From positions 124,001-188,000 of the forward strand of contig NZ_JAQJZJ010000009.1 of the NCBI RefSeq assembly GCF_027988105.1: a stretch of 64,000 nucleotides of DNA, given 5' to 3'. Below the pieces are notes generated by a model. The model worked only from the letters and a program-made list of their open reading frames with translations, was not told the DNA's origin and did not search any database. Every line of letters starts with the position of its first letter. The first letter of the stretch is position 1. Position numbers and translations under genes: made by a program. This DNA comes from Pseudomonas aestuarii (lineage in GTDB: Bacteria > Pseudomonadota > Gammaproteobacteria > Pseudomonadales > Pseudomonadaceae). Positions 1 to 7,635 of this stretch are shown here, piece after piece.

Positions 1-571
1 CTTCGTTGTGCAGAGCGGTAGGCACAATATCGAAACGCACCCGACCGTAATGAATGGCGTATTCGCTGGCATACAGTTCAGTCAGCGACAGGGTCAGATC
101 GAAGTCGAGCACGCCGGGGAAATAGCTCGGATTGAGGTAGTGCTCGACATACAGCACCAGGCGACCGTCGATGCGCCGTGCCCGGCGAATCTGGATCACG
201 CTGGACAACGCCGGCAATTCCAGCAGCTCGCAGATTTCCACCGGAGCTGGGAGCAGTCGCGCCGAGAGTACCTCGGTGGCGGGCACTCGCCCCTGCCCGG
301 CGACCATCGCATGAAAATGCGAGCGCACCAGCGGGTTGTAGGCCAGCCGCGGTGGCGAGACGAACCAGCCGCGGCGCTCCTCACGATAGATCAGGCCCTG
401 CGCCTCCAGCTGACCGAGCGCCTCACGCAGGGTAATGCGAGTGGTATCGAAGACTTCACTGAGTTTGCGCTCGGCCGGCAACTGGCTGCCGGACGCCAAC
501 AGGCCATGCTCGATCTGTTCTTGCAAGGCCCGGCAGATGGTGGTGACGGCACGCGGCGCTGTATCGCGCAT
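1..571 (-). CDS. GntR-family transcriptional regulator with UTRA domain (HutC/PhnF type), 3' end cut by the window
   Basis: This is a predicted ligand-responsive DNA-binding repressor. Reading the minus strand from the ATG at 571 gives an N-terminal winged helix (about residues 5-70, with LPAERKLSEVF and TTRITLREALGQLEAQGLI). A UTRA effector domain follows (RIDGRLVLYVEHYLNPSYFPGVLDF region). The C-terminus lies beyond base 1. The gene is divergent from the ABC-transporter/hydrolase operon that starts at 897. In this subfamily (PhnF, PhnR, NagR) the regulator usually represses the adjacent uptake or catabolic operon and is released by a phosphorylated or phosphonated ligand. Palindromes of the UTRA-operator type sit just upstream of its own start and in front of the operon. 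The family assignment is secure; the ligand is inferred only from context. Confidence 0.85.
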   Translation of the reverse strand, partial: MRDTAPRAVTTICRALQEQIEHGLLASGSQLPAERKLSEVFDTTRITLREALGQLEAQGLIYREERRGWFVSPPRLAYNPLVRSHFHAMVAGQGRVPATEVLSARLLPAPVEICELLELPALSSVIQIRRARRIDGRLVLYVEHYLNPSYFPGVLDFDLTLSLTELYASEYAIHYGRVRFDIVPTALHNE

Positions 572-586
572 CAAGATCTCCCCTTT

Positions 587-598
587 TGGACTAGTCCA
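587..598. promoter_or_regulatory. Candidate UTRA-regulator operator (perfect 12-bp palindrome)
   Basis: TGGACTAGTCCA is a perfect palindrome 15 bp upstream of the regulator start. It resembles the TGGTATAGACCA-type sites bound by HutC-subfamily regulators and shares the TGnnCTAGnnCA core with the site at 859-870. This position would allow autorepression. Confidence 0.5.
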
Positions 599-810
599 GC
601 CTCCTTACAGGGCATGAACCAGCGGATTAAACCGCACTGACTAGGTTGCAAGGCTAGGCATTGCAGATGACCAGCCGATGACAGAAGACTAGCAAGCACG
701 CCCCATGCCAGCAGAAATTACCGTGCGCACCACAGAATCAGCCACTTATCTATGGTCTACGCTTGTTCTGCGCGGATTCGCCAAGCGCTTGGACATCCAC
801 GAGGAACCGG

Positions 811-828
811 CAATCATAAAACTGTCAC
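811..828 (+). promoter_or_regulatory. Candidate Pho box (PhoB binding site)
   Basis: CAATCATAAAACTGTCAC matches the Pho-box consensus CTGTCATAAAACTGTCAC at 16 of 18 positions. The second repeat is perfect. Ten bases downstream is TAAATT (839-844), a plausible -10 hexamer at the spacing normally seen in PhoB-activated promoters, where the box replaces the -35. This implies phosphate-starvation control of the operon starting at 897. Confidence 0.6.
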
Positions 829-858
829 TTGCCGAGCCTAAATTGGCGTGGGTCTTGC

Positions 859-870
859 TGATCTAGACCA
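859..870. promoter_or_regulatory. Candidate UTRA-regulator operator downstream of the Pho promoter
   Basis: TGATCTAGACCA is an imperfect palindrome close to the TGGTATAGACCA-type operator of UTRA regulators. It lies just after the predicted -10, where a bound repressor would block transcription of the operon. The rest of the 325-bp divergent region (572-896) also contains a CCAAGCGCTTGG palindrome at 781-792 whose role I cannot assign. Confidence 0.5.
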
Positions 871-896
871 ACACTCTCACCGCAAAGGAGTTTCCA

Positions 897-1955
897 ATGA
901 AACAACTGCTGCTGGCTTCATTGATGGGCACAGCCATCGCCCTGGCGACCTCGGCCATGGCTGCCGACACGGATCTGCAAACGCTGGAACAAGCCGCACG
1001 CGCAGAAGGCGCGGTAAACAGCGTGGGCATGCCGGACAGCTGGGCCAACTGGAAGGACACCTGGGTGGACCTGGAGAAACTCTATGGCCTCAAACACATG
1101 GACACCGACATGAGTTCGGCCCAGGAAATCGCCAAATTCTCCGCCGAGAAAGACAACGCCAGTGCCGATATCGGCGACGTTGGTGCAGCGTTCGGCCCCA
1201 TTGCGGTACAGCAGGGTGTTACCCAAGCCTACAAACCGAGCACCTGGGAACAGATTCCGGGCTGGGCCAAGGACGCTGACGGCCACTGGATGCTCGCCTA
1301 TACCGGCTCCATCGCCTTCATCGTCAACAAGCAACTGGTCAAGGACATCCCGCACTCCTGGGCCGAACTGAAACAGGGCAAGTACAAGGTCGCTATCGGT
1401 GACGTCAGCGCCGCCGCCCAGGCAGTCAACGGCGTACTGGCCGCGGCCATCGCCAACGGCGGCGACGAGACGAACATCCAGCCAGGCCTGGACTTCTTCG
1501 CCGAAATCGCCGAACAAGGCCGTCTGTCGCTGGCCAACCCGACCATCCAGACCCTGGAGAAAGGGGAAGTGGAAGTCGGCGTGGTCTGGGACTTCAACGG
1601 TCTCTCCTATCGCGACCAGATCGACCCGAGCCGCTTCGAAGTACTGATCCCTTCCGACGGTTCGGTGATTTCCGGCTACAGCACCATCATCAACAAGTAC
1701 GCAAAGAACCCCAACGCCGCCAAGCTGGCGCGCGAGTACATCCTCAGCGACGCCGGCCAGATCAACCTGGCCAAAGGCAACGCCCGGCCGATCCGCGCCG
1801 AGCACCTGACCCTGCCGGCCGAGGTTCAGGCCAAGCTGCTGCCTAACGCGCAATACGCCAAGGTGCAGCCGATCAAGGATGCCGCCGCCTGGGAGGCCAC
1901 CTCCAAGGCCCTGCCGCAACAATGGCAGGAAAACGTCATCATCAATATGGAATAA
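897..1955 (+). CDS. ABC transporter periplasmic substrate-binding protein (organophosphorus-type cassette)
   Basis: This 352-residue protein has a clear Sec signal peptide (MKQLLLASLMGTAIALATSA, probable cleavage after AMA) and a type-2 periplasmic-binding fold like the AfuA/PotD/PhnS group. Motifs such as GSIAFIVNK, the EVGVVWDFNG segment and the late KLAREYILSDAGQINLAKGNARPIR fit that group. A good ribosome site (AAAGGAG) precedes the ATG. It is the first gene of a run of six on the same strand. Proteins of this group bind iron, polyamines, thiamine, sugar phosphates or 2-aminoethylphosphonate. The downstream hydrolases and the Pho box favour an organic phosphorus ligand, but the sequence does not identify it. 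Confidence 0.85.
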   Translation: MKQLLLASLMGTAIALATSAMAADTDLQTLEQAARAEGAVNSVGMPDSWANWKDTWVDLEKLYGLKHMDTDMSSAQEIAKFSAEKDNASADIGDVGAAFGPIAVQQGVTQAYKPSTWEQIPGWAKDADGHWMLAYTGSIAFIVNKQLVKDIPHSWAELKQGKYKVAIGDVSAAAQAVNGVLAAAIANGGDETNIQPGLDFFAEIAEQGRLSLANPTIQTLEKGEVEVGVVWDFNGLSYRDQIDPSRFEVLIPSDGSVISGYSTIINKYAKNPNAAKLAREYILSDAGQINLAKGNARPIRAEHLTLPAEVQAKLLPNAQYAKVQPIKDAAAWEATSKALPQQWQENVIINME

Positions 1956-1960
1956 GCGGC

Positions 1961-2036
1961 CGCAGGATGGATTGAGCGCAGCGATACCCATGCTGGAGCG
2001 CCTCGATGGGTATCGCCAGCTCACCCCATCCTACGC
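1961..2036. repeat. REP-like imperfect palindrome inside the operon
   Basis: Two arms of about 32 bases are inverted around a short spacer. The left arm contains AGGATGGATTGAGCGCAGCG followed by ATACCCAT, and the right arm ATGGGTATCGCCAGCTCACC followed by CCATCCT. The pair can form a long hairpin in the mRNA. The arms resemble the GTAGGATGGGTTGAGCG...CCCATCCTACG dispersed repeats of several Pseudomonas genomes. It separates the binding-protein gene from the rest of the operon and may lower downstream expression or stabilise the upstream mRNA. Confidence 0.7.
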
Positions 2037-2069
2037 GTCTGCCCAATACCGGCGACAGAGACCCCTCCT

Positions 2070-2876
2070 ATGAAGCACAACGTCATCCTGGTGGTACTGG
2101 ATGGCCTGAACTACGAGGTGGCCCGGCATGCGCTGGGGCATCTGCAGGCCTATTGCGGCGCCAAGCGTGCAGCCTTGTACAAGCTCGACTGCGAGCTGCC
2201 GTCGCTGTCCCGCCCGCTGTACGAATGCATCCTCACCGGCGTTCCACCGATCGACAGCGGCGTGGTGCATAACCAGGTGGTGCGCCTGTCCAACCAGCGC
2301 AGCATCTTTCATTACGCGCGTGACGCCGGCCTCTGCACTGCCGCCGCGGCCTATCACTGGGTCAGCGAGCTGTATAACCGCGCGCCCTTCGAGGCCGCCC
2401 GCGACCGCCATAGCGATGACCCCGAACTGCCGATCCAGCATGGGCACTTCTACTATGCCGATCACTACCCCGATTCCCATCTGTTCGCCGACGCGGAAAG
2501 CCTGCGCCGGCGCCACAGCCCGAATTTCCTCCTGGTACACCCGATGAACATCGACGACGCCGGTCACAAGCACGGTCTCGACAGCGCGCAATATCGCAAC
2601 AGCGCGCGCGCTGCCGACGTGCTGCTCGCCGACTACCTGCAAGGCTGGCTCGAGGCCGGCTACCAGGTGCTGGTCACCGCCGACCACGGCATGAACAACG
2701 ATCGCTCGCACAACGGCCTGCTGCGTGAGGAGCGCGAAGTGCCGCTGTTTGTACTGGGCTCGGCCTTCAGCCTGGATCGCGGTGCCCAACCCAAGCAGAC
2801 CGAGCTGTGCGGCACCATCTGCCAGCTGCTCGGCGCGGCCCACGACAAACCCGTCTGCCGGGAATTATTGAAATGA
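2070..2876 (+). CDS. Alkaline-phosphatase-superfamily hydrolase (nucleotide pyrophosphatase/phosphonoacetate hydrolase-like)
   Basis: This 268-residue metal-dependent phosphoester or phosphonate hydrolase lacks a signal peptide, so it should act in the cytoplasm on the imported compound. Family landmarks are visible: VVLDGL with metal ligand Asp11, PSLSRPLYECILTG with probable nucleophile Ser47, the D-x-x-G-H motif Asp162/His166 in NIDDAGHKHG, ADHGMN with Asp205/His206, and His214. It is much shorter than typical phosphonoacetate hydrolase (about 400 residues, from memory) and has Ser rather than Thr at the nucleophile position, so its substrate is uncertain. Its stop codon overlaps the next start (ATGA), showing translational coupling to the permease. 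Confidence 0.8.
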   Translation: MKHNVILVVLDGLNYEVARHALGHLQAYCGAKRAALYKLDCELPSLSRPLYECILTGVPPIDSGVVHNQVVRLSNQRSIFHYARDAGLCTAAAAYHWVSELYNRAPFEAARDRHSDDPELPIQHGHFYYADHYPDSHLFADAESLRRRHSPNFLLVHPMNIDDAGHKHGLDSAQYRNSARAADVLLADYLQGWLEAGYQVLVTADHGMNNDRSHNGLLREEREVPLFVLGSAFSLDRGAQPKQTELCGTICQLLGAAHDKPVCRELLK

Positions 2877-3787
2877 GCGCGCCACTCGAACAAAGCGCCA
2901 AATTACCCGGCGATGCGCCCCCCCTCGCTACGCCACGGGCGCGCCTGGCGCCGCAGCTCAAGGGCAAATGGCTGGCCGCGCTGTGCCTGCTGCCCTTCGC
3001 CGTGTTCTTTCTGCTGTTCCAGATCGCGCCGCTGGTCTGGGTGGCGACCAACAGCCTGAACAGCGCCGAAGGCTGGGGCCTGGCCAATTTCGCCAAAATA
3101 TTCGGCTCCAGGTTCTACCTGCAGGCGATCAAACACAGCCTGCAGATTTCCTTCTGGTCGAGCCTGTTCGGTATGAGCATTGCGATCCTGGGCAGCTATT
3201 CGCTGCGTCAGGTGGACTCCAAGCTGCGCGACTTCGTCATGGCCTTCTCCAACATGACCAGCAACTTCGCCGGCGTGCCGCTGGCCTTCGCCTTCATCAT
3301 CCTGCTCGGTTTCAACGGCGCGCTGACCCTGCTGCTGATCAAAATCGGCCTGATCGAGAGCTTCAACCTCTACTCGAAGAACGGCTTGATCGTGCTCTAT
3401 ACCTACTTCCAGATTCCCCTCGGCGTGCTGCTGCTCTACCCGGCCTTCGACGCCCTGCGTGAGGACTGGCGCGAATCCGCCGCACTGCTTGGCGCCAACA
3501 CCTGGGACTTCTGGCGACATATCGGCCTGCCGGTGCTGACCCCGGCGCTGCTCGGCACCTTCGTCATCCTCCTGGCCAACGCCCTGGGCGCCTACGCCAC
3601 CGTGTACTACCTGACCACCGGCAACTTCAACGTGATGCCGATCCGCATCGCCGGCCTCGTTTCTGGCGACATTTCCCTCGACCCGAACCTGGCCAGCGCC
3701 CTGGCGATGATTCTGGTCGGCCTGATGGCGGTGATCACCGTGGCCCATCAACTGTTGCTGAAGAGGAGCAAGCATGTCTCGCGCTAA
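2873..3787 (+). CDS. ABC transporter permease 1
   Basis: This 304-residue inner-membrane permease of the PotB/CysU (BPD_transp_1) type has about six transmembrane helices. The first is LAALCLLPFAVFFLLFQIAP, and the EAA coupling loop is ESAALLGANTWDFWRHIGLPVL. I chose the ATG at 2873 because it overlaps the hydrolase stop (ATGA) and gives the expected short cytoplasmic N-terminus. It overlaps permease 2 by 14 bases, and the two should form a heterodimeric channel for the ligand of the binding protein at 897. Confidence 0.85.
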   Translation: MSAPLEQSAKLPGDAPPLATPRARLAPQLKGKWLAALCLLPFAVFFLLFQIAPLVWVATNSLNSAEGWGLANFAKIFGSRFYLQAIKHSLQISFWSSLFGMSIAILGSYSLRQVDSKLRDFVMAFSNMTSNFAGVPLAFAFIILLGFNGALTLLLIKIGLIESFNLYSKNGLIVLYTYFQIPLGVLLLYPAFDALREDWRESAALLGANTWDFWRHIGLPVLTPALLGTFVILLANALGAYATVYYLTTGNFNVMPIRIAGLVSGDISLDPNLASALAMILVGLMAVITVAHQLLLKRSKHVSR

Positions 3788-4571
3788 CCCTGCTCCAGCG
3801 GCGCTCTACCACCGCGTCGTGGTCTGGCTGCTATTCCTGATCCTGCTGCTGCCGCTGGCCGGTACCCTGCTCTATTCGTTGTCCACCAGCTGGTCGGCGA
3901 CCATCCTGCCGGACGGCCTGACCCTCAAGTGGTACCTGGCGCTGTGGAGCGATGAGCGTTTTCTCAATGCCTTCGGGCGGTCGCTGCTGGTGTGCTTCGG
4001 CGCCCTGGCGCTGTCGGTGCTGTTGATCCTGCCGTTGCTGTTCGTGGTGCATTACCACTTCCCCAGGCTCGACGGGCTGATGAATATCCTGATCCTGCTG
4101 CCCTTCGCCGTGCCGCCGGTGGTGTCCTCGGTGGGCCTGCTGCAGTTGTACGGCTCGGGGCCGCTGGCAATGACTGGTACGCCGTGGATTCTGATCGGCT
4201 GCTACTTCACCATCGCCCTGCCCTTCATGTACCGCGCCATCACCAACAACCTGCAGGCGATCAACCTGCCGGACCTGATGGACGCCGCCCACCTGCTCGG
4301 CGCCAGCACCTGGAAGGCGGCATTTCTGGTGGTACTGCCCAACCTGCGCAAGGGCCTGATGGTGTCGCTGTTCCTCTCGTTCAGCTTTCTGTTCGGCGAG
4401 TTCGTGTTCGCCAATATGCTGGTCGGCACCCGTTACGAAACCCTGCAGGTCTACCTCAACAACATGAAAAACAGCAGCGGCCACTTCAACAGCGCCCTGG
4501 TGATTTCCTACTTCTTCTTCGTACTGGTCTTCACCTGGGCCGCCAATCGCCTGAACAAGGACAAGTCATGA
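3774..4571 (+). CDS. ABC transporter permease 2
   Basis: This 265-residue inner-membrane permease of the PotC/PhnV type has about six helices and the EAA-loop sequence DAAHLLGASTWKAAFLVVLPNL. It starts inside the end of permease 1 and its stop overlaps the ATPase start (ATGA at 4568-4571). This tight coupling suggests the transporter subunits are made in fixed ratio. It is the partner of permease 1 in the import channel. Confidence 0.85.
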   Translation: MSRANPAPAALYHRVVVWLLFLILLLPLAGTLLYSLSTSWSATILPDGLTLKWYLALWSDERFLNAFGRSLLVCFGALALSVLLILPLLFVVHYHFPRLDGLMNILILLPFAVPPVVSSVGLLQLYGSGPLAMTGTPWILIGCYFTIALPFMYRAITNNLQAINLPDLMDAAHLLGASTWKAAFLVVLPNLRKGLMVSLFLSFSFLFGEFVFANMLVGTRYETLQVYLNNMKNSSGHFNSALVISYFFFVLVFTWAANRLNKDKS

Positions 4572-5557
4572 GCTACCTGAGCATCCAGAGCCTGCACAAA
4601 AGCTTTGGCGACATCTCGATCTTCAGCGATATCAACTGCGAAATCGGCAAGGGCGAGTTCGTCACCCTGCTCGGCCCCTCGGGTTGTGGCAAGTCCACCC
4701 TGTTGCGCTGCATCGCCGGTCTGACCGAAGTGGGCGGTGGGCAGATCCTCCTCGATGGCGAAGACCTGGTACCCCAGGCGCCGCAGAAGCGCGGCATCGG
4801 CATGGTATTCCAGAGCTACGCGCTGTTCCCCAACATGACCGTGCAACAGAACGTCGCCTTCGGCCTGCGCATGCAGAAGGTCGCCAAGGAGGAAAGCACC
4901 CAGCGCGTTCAGGAAGCCCTGGCCATGGTCGAACTCGGCGACTTCGCCGGGCGCTACCCGCATCAGCTGTCCGGTGGCCAATGCCAGCGCGTGGCCCTGG
5001 CCCGCTCCCTGGTCACCCGCCCGCGCCTGCTGTTGCTCGACGAACCTTTGTCAGCCCTGGACGCACGGATTCGCAAACACCTGCGCGAACAGATCCGCAG
5101 CATCCAGCAGGAACTCGGCCTGACCACCATTTTCGTCACCCACGACCAGGAAGAAGCCCTGGTGATGTCCGACCGGATCTTTCTGATGAACGCCGGCAGG
5201 ATCGTCCAGAGCGGCAATGCCGAGACCCTCTACACCGCGCCAATCGATGCCTTCGCCGCCGGTTTTATCGGCAACTACAACCTGCTCGACGCCGATGCCG
5301 CCAGCCGCCTGCTTGGTCGGCCGATCGGCAGCCGTGTGGCCATTCGTCCGGAGGCCATCCGGATCGACAGCCAGGGCAGCATCGAAGGGAAAATTCGCAG
5401 CCACAGCCTGCTCGGCAACGTCATCCGCTACCGCATTGAAGCCCGTGGCGTCGAGTTGCTGGTCGACGTACTCAATCGCACCGTGACCGACATGCATGGC
5501 AGCGGCCAGCGTATCGCCCTGAGCATCGACGCCGATGCGATCCGGGAGGTGGCGTAA
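4568..5557 (+). CDS. ABC transporter ATP-binding protein
   Basis: This 329-residue ATPase energises the importer. Walker A is GPSGCGKST, the Q-loop lies in GMVFQSYALFP, the signature is LSGGQCQRVALARSL, Walker B is LLLLDEPLSALD, and the H-loop is VTHDQ. A short C-terminal regulatory region (about residues 240-329, with VAIRPEAIRI) is of the TOBE type seen in PotA/FbpC-like subunits. It overlaps both neighbouring genes by a few bases, which places it firmly in the operon. Confidence 0.88.
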   Translation: MSYLSIQSLHKSFGDISIFSDINCEIGKGEFVTLLGPSGCGKSTLLRCIAGLTEVGGGQILLDGEDLVPQAPQKRGIGMVFQSYALFPNMTVQQNVAFGLRMQKVAKEESTQRVQEALAMVELGDFAGRYPHQLSGGQCQRVALARSLVTRPRLLLLDEPLSALDARIRKHLREQIRSIQQELGLTTIFVTHDQEEALVMSDRIFLMNAGRIVQSGNAETLYTAPIDAFAAGFIGNYNLLDADAASRLLGRPIGSRVAIRPEAIRIDSQGSIEGKIRSHSLLGNVIRYRIEARGVELLVDVLNRTVTDMHGSGQRIALSIDADAIREVA

Positions 5558-6210
5558 TGGCCCTGGCAATCTTCGATCTGGACGAAACCCTGATTCACGG
5601 CGACTGCGCCAGCCTGTGGAGCGCGGAAATGGCCAAGCTCGGCTGGGTCGACGGCGTGAGCTTTCTGCAAAAAGACCAGCAACTGATGGCGCTCTATGCC
5701 GAAGGCAAACTGGCCATGGAAGACTACATGGCCTTCAGCCTCTCGCCGCTGGTCGGACGCAGCGCCGAAGAAGTCGCCTTCGTCGTCGAACCCTATGTCG
5801 AGGATGTGATCGAACCGCTGCTCTTCAGCGACGCCACCCGTTGCCTGGCCAACCACCGCGCCGCCGGTGACCGCATCCTGATCATCTCCGCTTCCGCACA
5901 CTTTCTGGTCAGCGCCATCGCCGCGCACCTCAAGGTCGAGGATGTGCTGGCCATCGACCTCGAAGAGCAACACGGCACCTACAGCGGCCACACCCAAGGC
6001 GTACTGACCTACCGCGAGGGCAAGGTCACGCGCCTGCGGGCCTGGCTCGAAGAACAGGGTGAAAGCCTGGACGGCGCCTACTTCTACTCCGACTCGCGCA
6101 ATGACCTGCCGCTGCTGCAACTGGTGAGCAAACCGCACACGGTCAATCCGGACCCGGTGCTGCGCCGGCATGCCGAACAGGCCGGCTGGCCCATTCTAAG
6201 CTGGCGCTGA
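5557..6210 (+). CDS. HAD-superfamily phosphatase (subfamily IB, phosphoserine-phosphatase-like)
   Basis: This 217-residue cytoplasmic phosphatase has the HAD catalytic motif FDLDETL near the N-terminus (nucleophile Asp plus acid/base Asp), a motif II serine in ISASAHFLV, and motif III/IV YSDSRNDLPLL. The cap region between motifs I and II matches the PSPase-like IB group, which acts on small phosphomonoesters (phosphoserine, phosphocholine, histidinol phosphate). The start codon shares one base with the ATPase stop (TAATG). As the last gene of the cassette, it could remove phosphate from the product of the upstream hydrolase. That pairing is inferred. Confidence 0.83.
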   Translation: MALAIFDLDETLIHGDCASLWSAEMAKLGWVDGVSFLQKDQQLMALYAEGKLAMEDYMAFSLSPLVGRSAEEVAFVVEPYVEDVIEPLLFSDATRCLANHRAAGDRILIISASAHFLVSAIAAHLKVEDVLAIDLEEQHGTYSGHTQGVLTYREGKVTRLRAWLEEQGESLDGAYFYSDSRNDLPLLQLVSKPHTVNPDPVLRRHAEQAGWPILSWR

Positions 6211-6271
6211 CGACCTGCCGCGGCCGGCGACAAAGCCGTTCCCAGCACAGCAAACTGATAACTCGGATAAA

Positions 6272-6297
6272 CCAATGGCGCCAGAAGGCGCCATTGG
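6272..6297. terminator. Bidirectional terminator hairpin between the cassette and metZ
   Basis: This is a perfect 11-bp stem (CCAATGGCGCC / GGCGCCATTGG) with an AGAA loop between two convergent genes. The minus-strand side is followed by GTTTAT, a weak T tract that could end metZ transcription. The plus-strand side has no T run. Confidence 0.55.
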
Positions 6298-6336
6298 GTT
6301 GAACAACGAGCTAACAGCGGCTTTTGCAGCGGGCGG

Positions 6337-7548
6337 TCAAAGCGCCGCCAATCCGCGCGCCAGATCGGCCTTGAGGTCGACGATGTCCTCCAAGCCCACA
6401 GCCACACGAATCAGATTGTCGCGGATACCGGCGCTGGCGCGCTCGGCCGGTGTCAATCGACCGTGGGAGGTGGTCGCGGGGTGAGCGATGGTGGTTTTGG
6501 TATCGCCCAGATTGGTGGTGATCGAAATCACCCGGGTCGCGTCGATAAAGCGCCAGGCTGCGTCCTTGCCGCCCTTGACTTCGAAACTGACCACCGCGCC
6601 GAAGCCACTCTGCTGACGCTTGGCCAACTCATGCTGCGGGTGGCTGGGCAGCCCCGAATAGTAGACATGCTCGATACCCGGCTGCTGCTCCAGCCACTCG
6701 GCCAACAGCTGGGAACTGGCGCAATGCGCCTGCATGCGCACCCGCAGGGTTTCCAGGCCCTTGAGGAAGATCCAGGCGTTGAACGGGCTGAGGGTCGGCC
6801 CTGCAGTACGCAGAAAACCGACCACTTCTTTCATCAGCTCCGCCTTGCCGGCGACCACGCCGCCCATGCTGCGACCCTGACCGTCGATGTACTTGGTCGC
6901 CGAATGCATGACGATATCCGCCCCCAGCTTGAGCGGCTGCTGCAGCGCTGGTGTGCAAAAACAGTTATCCACCGCCAGCAGCGCGCCCTTGGTGTGGGCT
7001 ATTTCCGCCAGCGCGGCGATGTCCACCAGTTCGGCCAGCGGATTGGATGGCGACTCGACGAACAGCAGCTTGGTGTTGGGCTTGAACGCAGCACTCCAGG
7101 CGTGCAGATCGGCCAGCGGCACATAATCGACTTGCACCCCAAAACGCTTGAGGTATTTCTCGAACAGGCTGATGGTCGAACCGAACACACTGCGTGATAC
7201 CAGGACATGATCGCCGCTGCTGCACAGGCTCATGACCATGGCCAGGATCGCCGACATGCCGGACGAGGTCGCCACGGCTTGCTCGGCACCTTCCAGCGCG
7301 GCGATGCGCTCCTCGAAGGCACGCACCGTGGGGTTGGTGTAACGCGAGTAGACGTTGCCCGGTACTTCACCGGCAAAGCGGGCGGCAGCATCGGCAGCGG
7401 TGCGGAACACATAGCTGGACGTCGGGTAAATCGCCTCGCTGTGCTCACCCTCAGGCGAGCGATGCTGGCCGGCGCGTACCGCCAGGGTGTCGAAACCTAC
7501 CCCATCGAGATCGCTATCCAGGCGACCCGCATCCCATTCAATCGTCAT
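6337..7548 (-). CDS. metZ: O-succinylhomoserine sulfhydrylase
   Basis: This 403-residue PLP enzyme of the Cys/Met metabolism family forms homocysteine from O-succinylhomoserine and sulfide, the direct sulfhydrylation route used by Pseudomonas. Visible landmarks are the VYSRYTNPTV segment, ATSSGMSAI, the PLP lysine at about residue 219 in SATKYIDGQG, and GDTKTTIAHPATTSH near the C-terminus. It follows purF on the same strand, as in P. aeruginosa. A hairpin in the 87-base gap (7581-7603) may separate the two transcripts. Confidence 0.93.
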   Translation of the reverse strand: MTIEWDAGRLDSDLDGVGFDTLAVRAGQHRSPEGEHSEAIYPTSSYVFRTAADAAARFAGEVPGNVYSRYTNPTVRAFEERIAALEGAEQAVATSSGMSAILAMVMSLCSSGDHVLVSRSVFGSTISLFEKYLKRFGVQVDYVPLADLHAWSAAFKPNTKLLFVESPSNPLAELVDIAALAEIAHTKGALLAVDNCFCTPALQQPLKLGADIVMHSATKYIDGQGRSMGGVVAGKAELMKEVVGFLRTAGPTLSPFNAWIFLKGLETLRVRMQAHCASSQLLAEWLEQQPGIEHVYYSGLPSHPQHELAKRQQSGFGAVVSFEVKGGKDAAWRFIDATRVISITTNLGDTKTTIAHPATTSHGRLTPAERASAGIRDNLIRVAVGLEDIVDLKADLARGLAAL

Positions 7549-7580
7549 GGCCTTTGTTCTCCGCCTTCAGCACCCAACCG

Positions 7581-7603
7581 TGGCCCGGATTAGAGCCGGG
7601 CCA
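7581..7603 (-). terminator. Hairpin between purF and metZ
   Basis: TGGCCCGG and CCGGGCCA form a perfect 8-bp stem around a 7-base loop. No T run follows on the minus strand, so it may be an attenuating or mRNA-processing structure rather than a full terminator. Confidence 0.35.
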
Positions 7604-7635
7604 GACTCTTGCAGCCTGTGACTTAACGCTGCCGC

